From positions 558,001-622,000 of the forward strand of contig NZ_RCWZ01000005.1 in the NCBI RefSeq assembly GCF_003675385.1: a DNA stretch of 64,000 nucleotides, written 5' to 3'. The notes below the pieces were generated by a model. That model worked only from the letters and a program-made list of their open reading frames with translations. It ran no database searches and was not told the origin of the DNA. The DNA is from Mucilaginibacter kameinonensis (GTDB taxonomy: Bacteria; Bacteroidota; Bacteroidia; Sphingobacteriales; Sphingobacteriaceae). Below, in pieces: positions 34,825-41,386 of this stretch. The translations under genes were made by a program, and so were the position numbers. Each line of letters begins with the position of its first letter. Position 1 is the first letter of the stretch.

Positions 34825-36138
34825 TTACTTACCTTGACGTGCCGGCTGATCAACAACGGCAGCAGTTTCTGGCGCAGGCTCCGCGATAAGCTCGTCTAAA
34901 AGCTTGTTGAATTTCTTTTCGTAATCTTCATGGTATTTGCCGGTTACGGTGCCGGTGTACCCGGTATAGATCTCACGTACATCACCTTTTCTGTCGATAA
35001 TGATCGTAGTAGGAAACGCGATAAACTTGTTCAATGCAGGTAGTTTTTGCGATACCAGCTTCTTATCGGCTAATCCACCAAAAGCGATATCGTAGTTAAT
35101 AGCATATTTATCGCGCAGCTTGCTCAGCGTGTATTTAGCATATTCCAGGCTATCTTTTTGCTCGAAGCCTAAAGCAATGGCCTCTACCCCACGGTTATGA
35201 TTTTTGTTAAACCAAGGCGACAGGAACACGGTTTGATCTGTACAGTTGGGACACCAGGTACCAATGATCTCCACGATCACCACCTTACCCTTATACTTGT
35301 TATCGCTCAACGATACCTGTTTACCATCAATCCCCGGAAACGAAAAATCAAGCTTTTTATAACCCTCTTTCAGGAAAGTTAATTTATAAGGATCCGGCAA
35401 TTCAACTTCGGCTTTTTTAGCTGCGTCAAACTTCAGGTTTTTATAGATCCCGAAACCCTGTTCACCGCTCAATGTACCATCAGCATTGATCTTACCTTTA
35501 ATAATGAATGGGCTTGGGCCTGTGAAACCACTCAACGCAAATTCATCGCCTTGCACGGTGCCTTCCAACTCGCGCGTATCACCTACTACAGTCATTACCA
35601 CGCCGGTAAGCTTATTGCCTTTTTGTTTTAGCAGGGCGATAGACGCCGGAACGGCTTCTTTGCTGTAGGTTTTGATTTCCCATTTGCCGCTCAGGTCTGC
35701 CGTAGGGGCAACGTCTTTTCCCGGTTCAACAAAGCGGTAAGTTTTACCATATTCTGCTTTAAATGGCAGCGAATTCCCCCTGAAGCCCGGAACCAGGCTG
35801 CGATACTCGCCGGTTAAAGATCCGTCGTCTTCCACTTTGGCAACCAAGGCTGCATCATAGGTATTCATTTTGATGTACACCGAATCCTGGCCGATAGATT
35901 TTACATGAAAATCATCCCGGCGTGAGCCATTGATAAGCGTAAATACCGCGTGTTCAGCATCTTTTCCTTTCAGCTCAAAATTGAAGGGCACTTTTGATTC
36001 GCTTACGGTAAATTCGCCACGCCATTTGCCTTCTTTAATAAATTTAGGCTTAGGATCGGCATGCGTTACACCCGCGGCACCAAGCAAAAGTGCAATACTT
36101 AATACTTTTGCTTTAGTTAAGTAATTTGTGGTTTTCAT
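34825..36138 (-). CDS. TlpA-family thiol:disulfide oxidoreductase, copy 2
   Basis: 437-residue exported paralogue of the next gene, with the same organisation and active site W295-C296-P-N-C299. The N-terminal signal ends near THA. The C-terminus differs (ETAAVVDQPARQGK against an Asn-rich tail), as do scattered surface residues, but the thioredoxin core is near-identical, e.g. KLPALNKFIAFPTTIIIDRK. This is the first gene after a leader containing a degenerate aptamer-like element and a Cys-rich mini-ORF. Confidence 0.9.
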   Translation of the reverse strand: MKTTNYLTKAKVLSIALLLGAAGVTHADPKPKFIKEGKWRGEFTVSESKVPFNFELKGKDAEHAVFTLINGSRRDDFHVKSIGQDSVYIKMNTYDAALVAKVEDDGSLTGEYRSLVPGFRGNSLPFKAEYGKTYRFVEPGKDVAPTADLSGKWEIKTYSKEAVPASIALLKQKGNKLTGVVMTVVGDTRELEGTVQGDEFALSGFTGPSPFIIKGKINADGTLSGEQGFGIYKNLKFDAAKKAEVELPDPYKLTFLKEGYKKLDFSFPGIDGKQVSLSDNKYKGKVVIVEIIGTWCPNCTDQTVFLSPWFNKNHNRGVEAIALGFEQKDSLEYAKYTLSKLRDKYAINYDIAFGGLADKKLVSQKLPALNKFIAFPTTIIIDRKGDVREIYTGYTGTVTGKYHEDYEKKFNKLLDELIAEPAPETAAVVDQPARQGK

Positions 36139-36250
36139 GTTATCAGTTTTAGTTTATTGTTATTGATTTGATTAAAAATTAGACATAGCAATGCCACGTG
36201 ACCTTCTAAGGCCCTAAAAAATGGAGCAATAAAATTTCAGGAACCGGTTG

Positions 36251-36337
36251 TTAAAACCAGAAAAGGCGCTGTGCAAAACAACAACATCGCCTTATGGCAA
36301 TTGCCTGCTGCTGCGGATAGTCATGTTTAGTGTTCAT
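36251..36337 (-). CDS. 28-residue Cys-run mini-ORF upstream of TlpA genes
   Basis: ATG at 36337, TAA at 36251. Key features: CAG-CAG-CAG (QQQ) at residues 9-11, then IAIRR, three consecutive TGT codons (CCC, residues 18-20), then FAQRLFWF at the end. It lies 112 bp before the TlpA copy 2 start. Runs of Cys codons suggest a leader peptide for cysteine-dependent attenuation, or a small thiol peptide; neither is proven. No standard ribosome binding site is obvious, as is usual in Bacteroidota. Confidence 0.45.
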   Translation of the reverse strand: MNTKHDYPQQQAIAIRRCCCFAQRLFWF

Positions 36338-36361
36338 GGTGTTTAGTTAATTTATATTTGC

Positions 36362-36451
36362 ATAGCAACATCGCCCTGCAAAAAAGTTTGAGCACTTATT
36401 TCATTGCTGAAAAGTTGCTATAAGATCATCGAGACTTCCTCTCCCTTATTC
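36362..36451 (-). promoter_or_regulatory. degenerate SAM-I-like element (candidate) before the TlpA leader
   Basis: On the minus strand this region aligns by eye with the SAM-I riboswitch at 37443-37561: GGGAGAGGAAGTCTCGATGA, then GCAAC, then AAGTGCTCAAAC, in the positions of GGAGGGA..GGCCC..ATGA, GGCAACC and AAGGTGCTAA. ATAGCAAC (36362-36369) and GTTGCTAT (36414-36421) form an 8-bp stem not seen in the first element. Several core SAM-I bases differ, so it may be a variant aptamer, a decayed one, or coincidence. Confidence 0.35.
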
Positions 36452-36526
36452 TTTATAAATCAACTAATTAATGGTGGGGTTAATTAGAATGCTGTAAAGA
36501 TAGTAATAAATATGATAAAAACAATA

Positions 36527-36540
36527 AAATCTATAGATTT
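36527..36540. promoter_or_regulatory. palindromic operator candidate, TlpA side
   Basis: Perfect 14-bp palindrome AAATCTATAGATTT in an A+T-rich promoter-like region, about 75 bp upstream of the TlpA leader element. Its half-site recurs in the inverted repeat at 37591-37619 before the encapsulin operon. Confidence 0.45.
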
Positions 36541-36600
36541 AGTAGAATATTTTTTATTTAGAATTGAATTTCATTAAAATCTTATATTGTAAACAATAAA

Positions 36601-36671
36601 CATCCTGGTCTGTACAGCACACGCCTGTTTTACCACCATAGCAAAGCAACGCACTTAGTACAGCCAGGATG
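36601..36671 (-). repeat. long inverted repeat/hairpin
   Basis: CATCCTGG-T-CTGTAC (36601-36615) pairs with GTACAG-CCAGGATG (36658-36671): 14 paired bases with one bulge, enclosing a 42-nt loop. It follows the second Cys-rich mini-ORF on the minus strand and a moderately U-rich tract follows it, so it may terminate the transcript that starts at the SAM-I element, or be a folded regulatory RNA. Confidence 0.6.
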
Positions 36672-36716
36672 TTGATCTTATTTCAGGATCAATTTCCGTG
36701 ACACAAACTGCGCTAA

Positions 36717-36797
36717 TTAACAATACTGGTAACAACAGAAAAGGGCGCCACCATTCTGTTCAAAGGCGTTAGTGATAATATTCGTTTTCGGTTTCAT
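36717..36797 (-). CDS. 26-residue Cys-rich mini-ORF with double glycine
   Basis: ATG at 36797, TAA at 36717. The peptide starts MKPKTNIITNAFEQNGG and ends ALFCCYQYC, so three of the last six residues are Cys and a GG pair lies just before them. It is 99 bp downstream of the DsbD-alpha-like gene on the same strand. It could be a small secreted or modified peptide with a GG leader, a cysteine leader peptide, or a chance frame. No maturation enzyme is recognised nearby. Confidence 0.35.
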   Translation of the reverse strand: MKPKTNIITNAFEQNGGALFCCYQYC

Positions 36798-36896
36798 GGT
36801 ATTAGTTTTTAAAGCAGTTTTTTGTACCGCTTCAACATCCGTTTAACAGTTCAGTTGGTGGCTATTGATCTGTTAAACACTATTATTATGTGGTAT

Positions 36897-37343
36897 TTAT
36901 TTTACAGGGACGCTGAATTCTACATCCTCAGGAGGCAGGCATTGCTTGTCGCTGCACACCATATAATTTAGTGTGCCTTTAACCGAAGTTTGCCCGTTTT
37001 TAAGTTTTATTTTTTGCTGAAAAATTACCGATTGCTCAAAGTACTGCACATTCATACTGAATGCCTTTTCGTACTTACTGACAGCCTTAGGTTCTGAAGT
37101 GTTTCCGCTCAATGTATAGTCATCGCTTTTATCAAACGTAAACGAAGTTTTTACCGGTCCGCCATCAGCAACACGCTGCGAATAGATATGCCAGCCTTTT
37201 TCAATATCGGCCTTTATAAAAACGATGGCTTGCTCTTTGTCAATTTTTTTTGCCGCGTACGACCATTTTACCGGAGCAAGTATCTGCGAGTAAGCCACAG
37301 TGCCAATAACAGAAGTTAAAGCGGTAAGTATGAATTTCTTCAT
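36897..37343 (-). CDS. DsbD alpha-domain-like secreted protein
   Basis: 148-residue protein with a Sec signal peptide ending AYSQ. The mature part resembles the N-terminal domain of the disulfide reductase DsbD: WSYAAKKIDKEQAIVFIKAD, GWHIYSQRV, and a C-terminal MVCSDKQCLPP with the Cys pair. The membrane and C-terminal thioredoxin parts of DsbD are absent. It may relay electrons to TlpA-type proteins encoded downstream. The SAM-I riboswitch lies 100 bp upstream on this strand, so SAM levels probably control it. Confidence 0.82.
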   Translation of the reverse strand: MKKFILTALTSVIGTVAYSQILAPVKWSYAAKKIDKEQAIVFIKADIEKGWHIYSQRVADGGPVKTSFTFDKSDDYTLSGNTSEPKAVSKYEKAFSMNVQYFEQSVIFQQKIKLKNGQTSVKGTLNYMVCSDKQCLPPEDVEFSVPVK

Positions 37344-37442
37344 TCGATATAGTGATGATATGGTTTATTCTCTTCTTTTTTTAGGGTTCAGTAAACTTAC
37401 CAGGAAAAGAGCTGTGGAGATATTTGTATAAACCTGTAGCAT

Positions 37443-37561
37443 CTTATCTTTCTCCCTTTGCCGGGAGCAGGAATTAGCACCTTTTACAATATTACAATAT
37501 AAGGTATTGTACAGGTTGCCAAGACTTCATGGGGCCTTTCCCTCCGTCTTTTCTGGATAAG
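37443..37561 (-). promoter_or_regulatory. SAM-I (S-box) riboswitch
   Basis: On the minus strand the core elements appear in order: CTTATCCAGA (P1), GGAGGGAAAGGCCCCATGAA, GGCAACC, AAGGTGCTAATTCC, GGGAGAAAGATAAG (P1). This matches the S-box consensus for S-adenosylmethionine binding. P1 pairs CTTATC with GATAAG. It faces the DsbD-alpha-like gene, so SAM is expected to switch that transcript off. S-box elements usually precede methionine or cysteine genes; none lies on this strand here, which is unusual. An obvious terminator hairpin downstream is not clear. Confidence 0.93.
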
Positions 37562-37590
37562 TGTTAAAGAACTGATGATGCAAACATACA

Positions 37591-37619
37591 ATAAAATCTA
37601 TAATTCCTATAGATTTTAT
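37591..37619. promoter_or_regulatory. 12-bp inverted repeat, operator candidate before encapsulin
   Basis: ATAAAATCTATA - ATTCC - TATAGATTTTAT: perfect 12-bp arms with a 5-bp spacer. It lies 30 bp upstream of the SAM-I element on one strand and 90 bp upstream of the encapsulin start on the other, in the divergent promoter region. The half-site AAATCTATA also makes up the palindrome at 36527-36540. A dimeric transcription factor is implied; the family is unknown. Confidence 0.5.
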
Positions 37620-37709
37620 ATAATTTATTTTATATCATTGCAAAGCAGGTGTTAAACATTGAAAAGCACCACCAAATCAGCTTTAAACACTTATTTCATT
37701 TACTAAAAA

Positions 37710-38630
37710 ATGCCCGATCAAAAACAAAAACAAACCGCTCTCGGCGACGTAGCCGCCAGGCAGTTGGCAGTAGCCACCCGTACCGTTCCGCAATTGTCAA
37801 CCATTACTCCTCGCTGGTTAACACATTTATTAAACTGGATCCCTGTTGAATCAGGCGTTTATCGTTTAAACAAAGTTGTTGATGCTAACAATGTAGAAGT
37901 TGATTGCTCTAACCGCGATGAGCGTGAGCTGCCATCTACCTATGTTGATTATGAAGAAAACCCGCGGGAGTATAACCTGAGCGCTGTAAATACAGTATTA
38001 GATGTGCATACCCGGGTATCTGATCTGTACAGTAAACCCTATAACCAGATCAGCGAGCAGTTACGCCTTACTATCGAGATTGTTAAAGAACGCCAGGAAA
38101 GCGAGCTGATCAACAATCCTGAATATGGCTTATTGAGCAGCGTAGCCTCATCGCAAAAGATAAAAACAAGGCTCGGCCCCCCTACTCCGGATGACCTTGA
38201 CGAACTGATCACTAAAGTTTGGAAAGAACCCGGATTTTTCCTGCTGCATCCATTAGCGATAGCCGCTTTCGGCCGCGAATGTACCCGCCGTGGTGTGCCG
38301 CCGCCAACAGTATCCTTATTTGGGTCACAATTTATTACCTGGCGAGGGATCCCGCTTATCCCTTCTGATAAACTACCTATAGTAAATAACAAATCAAAGA
38401 TCATCCTTTTGCGTACAGGCGAAAGCCGCCAGGGCGTAGTTGGCTTATTCCAGCCGGGTTTACCGGGCGAACAGTCACCAGGATTATCGGTGCGCTTTAT
38501 GGGCATTAACAATAAGGCCATTGCTTCATACCTGGTATCGCTTTACTGCTCGTTAGCTGTTTTAGTTGATGATGCTATAGCTGTTTTGGAAGATGTTGAT
38601 TTAGGTAACTATTATGAGTACAAATATTAA
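37710..38630 (+). CDS. family 2A encapsulin shell protein
   Basis: 306-residue HK97-fold nanocompartment protein. Residues RQLAVATRTVPQLSTITPRW and SGVYRLNKV near the N-terminus, and the block NPEYGLLSSVASSQKIKTRLG, followed by GFFLLHPLAIAAFGRECTRRG, are typical of the family 2A (SrpI) encapsulins, as is the length. The protein self-assembles into a shell that encloses the cysteine desulfurase encoded next, and in studied members stores elemental sulfur. The desulfurase gene overlaps its 3' end by 17 bp, so translation is coupled. No enclosing cyclic-nucleotide domain is present, which separates it from family 2B. Confidence 0.93.
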   Translation: MPDQKQKQTALGDVAARQLAVATRTVPQLSTITPRWLTHLLNWIPVESGVYRLNKVVDANNVEVDCSNRDERELPSTYVDYEENPREYNLSAVNTVLDVHTRVSDLYSKPYNQISEQLRLTIEIVKERQESELINNPEYGLLSSVASSQKIKTRLGPPTPDDLDELITKVWKEPGFFLLHPLAIAAFGRECTRRGVPPPTVSLFGSQFITWRGIPLIPSDKLPIVNNKSKIILLRTGESRQGVVGLFQPGLPGEQSPGLSVRFMGINNKAIASYLVSLYCSLAVLVDDAIAVLEDVDLGNYYEYKY

Positions 38631-40539
38631 TCCGGATAACCTGCCCAGCCTGCAGGAACTGGAACAACTGGCCAACCAGTTTTTTAAGGCCGAGCCAGGC
38701 GACATTGTAGGTCAATTGCCGGTTCAGCAAACGCCGCAAGCTTTTCCATTGCCGGGCAGTATAGGTGATGCAAGTTTATTGGGGCCGCAACCTCAGGCCA
38801 ATGCACCTGCTACTTCGGTACCATCAAGTACCATTGGCGGTGGCGGCGTTTCGCCATCGGCTATTAATCAGAATAATGCTATTAACCTGAAGGATCCGCA
38901 AACCAGTTTCGCGGATCCTAATTTAAGCGCACATACTAATGTTTCAGAGCCTGTCCGGCATAACCCGATTAACGCTTTTGGAGCGCAATTACCCTCAAAA
39001 CCCAGCTTTGGTTACGACTCATATCTGGTAAAAACAGATCTGATACCCGATGTGGCTTTAAAGCAAAATTTCGAGGTTGAGCAGCTTTCAACCGCTCCCC
39101 AAAATCTGCTCCACCTTCCTTATCAGCAAGATCAGGGCTTTGAAGCAGAACTGAAGAAGATATTAAGCAATATTAATACGTCAGGGCCTTCAAAAGTGCT
39201 ACCATTTAACGGTGTGCCTGTCGCCGCCGAAATTCCATTTTATTTTCTAACGGACGGCCATGGATTACCGGCAGTAAAATCCGACGGGGAAAAGGTTAAG
39301 CAGGTTGGTATCAGTAGCATTATCAGTCCGCCGTTTGATGTAAACCTTGTAAGGCGCGATTTCCCGATTTTACAAGAACAGGTGAACGGGAAACAATTGG
39401 TATGGCTTGACAATGCAGCCACTACCCAAAAGCCCCGGCAGGTGATTGAGCGCATCAGTTATTTTTACGAGCACGAAAATTCAAATATCCACCGCGCGGC
39501 CCATGAACTGGCGGCAAGGGCAACGGATGCTTACGAGGGCGCACGCAAAAAAGTGCAGACCTTTCTGAACGCGGGATCAATTAACGAGATCATTTTTGTA
39601 CGTGGCGCAACCGAAGCCATTAATCTGGTGTCCAAAACCTGGGGCGAGCAAAACCTCAGCGCCGGCGACGAGATCATTGTTAGCCAACTGGAACACCACG
39701 CCAATATAGTTCCGTGGCAGCAGCTGGCGGCTAAAAAGGGTGTAAAAATTAAAGTGATCCCCGTTGATGACGACGGCCAGATCATCCTTGACGAATATGT
39801 AAAACTACTTGGCCCTAAAACCAAACTGGTTTCATTTACGCAGGTATCAAATGCTTTAGGTACGGTTACCCCCGCGGCCCAAATTGTTCATCTCGCACAT
39901 CTGGCCGGGGCCAAAGTATTGGTTGACGGCGCACAGTCTGTATCGCACATGCCGGTTGATGTACAAGCTTTAAATGCCGATTGGTTTGTATTTTCGGGAC
40001 ATAAAGTGTTCGGCCCTACAGGTATAGGTGTGCTTTACGGCAAAGAAGAGCTGCTCAATCAAACCCAACCCTGGCAAGGCGGAGGTAACATGATCAAGGA
40101 TGTTACTTTTGAATACACCCAATACCATGATGCACCCGCACGCTTCGAGGCCGGAACCGGTAACATTGCAGACGCGGTTGGTCTTGGTGCGGCTATTGAC
40201 TATGTTACCCGGCTGGGCATGCCTGCTATCGCCCAGTATGAACATTACCTGCTTGAATATGCTACTCATCTGCTTAAACAAGTAAAAGGGATCCGGTTGA
40301 TTGGTACCGCAAAAGAAAAAGCCAGCGTATTATCATTTGTGCTTGAGGGCTACAAAACCGAAGAAGTTGGTCATGCTTTAAATGAACAAGGCATCGCTGT
40401 TCGTTCTGGGCATCATTGCGCCCAGCCTATCTTAAGGCGCTTTGGTGTTGAAGCCACAGTTAGGCCCTCACTGGCATTTTATAATACCTGCGCCGAAATT
40501 GACCTGTTGGTAAATACGCTTCACGGTCTTAAAAGATAA
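38614..40539 (+). CDS. cysteine desulfurase with encapsulin-targeting N-terminal extension
   Basis: 641 residues. The first about 240 are a Pro/Gln/Ser/Asn-rich, probably disordered region (SLQELEQLANQFF near the start, a second conserved-looking patch DSYLVKTDLIPD at about 136, and GFEAELKKILSNI at 175). This is the cargo-loading domain expected for family 2A encapsulin cargo. The rest is a SufS-type PLP enzyme that removes sulfur from cysteine: PLP lysine K464 in SGHKVFGP, and the catalytic persulfide C602 in VRSGHHCAQP. It starts inside the encapsulin gene and is the cargo. A free SufE partner is not encoded here. Confidence 0.92.
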   Translation: MSTNINPDNLPSLQELEQLANQFFKAEPGDIVGQLPVQQTPQAFPLPGSIGDASLLGPQPQANAPATSVPSSTIGGGGVSPSAINQNNAINLKDPQTSFADPNLSAHTNVSEPVRHNPINAFGAQLPSKPSFGYDSYLVKTDLIPDVALKQNFEVEQLSTAPQNLLHLPYQQDQGFEAELKKILSNINTSGPSKVLPFNGVPVAAEIPFYFLTDGHGLPAVKSDGEKVKQVGISSIISPPFDVNLVRRDFPILQEQVNGKQLVWLDNAATTQKPRQVIERISYFYEHENSNIHRAAHELAARATDAYEGARKKVQTFLNAGSINEIIFVRGATEAINLVSKTWGEQNLSAGDEIIVSQLEHHANIVPWQQLAAKKGVKIKVIPVDDDGQIILDEYVKLLGPKTKLVSFTQVSNALGTVTPAAQIVHLAHLAGAKVLVDGAQSVSHMPVDVQALNADWFVFSGHKVFGPTGIGVLYGKEELLNQTQPWQGGGNMIKDVTFEYTQYHDAPARFEAGTGNIADAVGLGAAIDYVTRLGMPAIAQYEHYLLEYATHLLKQVKGIRLIGTAKEKASVLSFVLEGYKTEEVGHALNEQGIAVRSGHHCAQPILRRFGVEATVRPSLAFYNTCAEIDLLVNTLHGLKR

Positions 40540-40557
40540 ACCACCAAAACCACCACA

Positions 40558-41376
40558 ATGAAAGACGATAAGCTTGACAGTTTTATACAGTTGCTTTATG
40601 AAACTCATAAAGCCGAATGGGAAGCTACTCCAAAGATCAGACAGTGCGTTGGCTGGCTGTCTGATCTGTTTGAGTTTCTATTCCCGAACAACCATGCCAA
40701 TAAACTATCGATATACGGCGGGCACCTGAAAAAGAACCAGATAGATCTTGAAAATATCCTATTAAGCTATCTCGATCCGAAGGATCTCGATATTGAGGAT
40801 GCCGTGGCCTCCTTTTATGATTCGTTGAATGAAATTTACAACCGTCTGCGGAAGGATGCGTCCATGATCTATGAAAAAGACCCTGCTGCAACCAGTGTAC
40901 ATGAGGTTATTGTTTCATACCCCGGTTTTTATGCCATTGCTGTTTATCGCATAGCGCATCAGCTTACACGGCTAAACATCCCTATTTTACCCAGGATATT
41001 ATCTGAGCACGCGCATGGCCAAACCGGTGTAGATATCCATCCCAAAGCAGAAATTGGAGTACCGTTCTGCATAGATCATGGCACAGGTATAGTAATTGGT
41101 GCAACAAGCATTATTGGAAAGTATGTTACGATTTATCAAGGTGTAACATTAGGGGCAGCACAAGTAAGCAAAGAATTATCCGAAACCAAAAGGCACCCAA
41201 CAGTTGAGGATAACGTAGTGATTTATGCCCGCAGTACCATTTTAGGTGGACGTACTGTTCTCGGTCATCATAGCGTAATTGGTGGCAGTGTGTTTTTAAC
41301 AAAAAGTGTTCAGCCCTTTTCCCATGTTTTCAATACCCATCAATTACGAATTGAGGTAAAAGAAAACCCGCAGTAA
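40558..41376 (+). CDS. cysE: serine O-acetyltransferase
   Basis: 272-residue left-handed beta-helix enzyme that acetylates serine with acetyl-CoA, making O-acetylserine for cysteine synthesis. The hexapeptide repeats run from about residue 155 (VDIHPKAEIGVPFCIDHGTG with the catalytic His) to 250. The long N-terminal helical part makes it the EpsC/SAT type. It follows the desulfurase by 18 bp, so the compartment that consumes cysteine is encoded with an enzyme that supplies it. Confidence 0.93.
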   Translation: MKDDKLDSFIQLLYETHKAEWEATPKIRQCVGWLSDLFEFLFPNNHANKLSIYGGHLKKNQIDLENILLSYLDPKDLDIEDAVASFYDSLNEIYNRLRKDASMIYEKDPAATSVHEVIVSYPGFYAIAVYRIAHQLTRLNIPILPRILSEHAHGQTGVDIHPKAEIGVPFCIDHGTGIVIGATSIIGKYVTIYQGVTLGAAQVSKELSETKRHPTVEDNVVIYARSTILGGRTVLGHHSVIGGSVFLTKSVQPFSHVFNTHQLRIEVKENPQ

Positions 41377-41386
41377 TTTTTTCAAT

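Noticed and set aside
37575..37655. Plus-strand 26-residue frame ending in Cys before encapsulin
   Set aside because: It runs through the inverted repeat and A+T-rich promoter DNA and has no conserved feature.
36251..37709. CRISPR array in the repeat-rich intergenic region
   Set aside because: No regularly spaced identical repeats; the repeats are palindromes and aptamer parts, and no cas genes are present.
37649..37849. 66-residue frame at the encapsulin start
   Set aside because: Out-of-frame shadow of the encapsulin gene beginning at a non-ATG codon.
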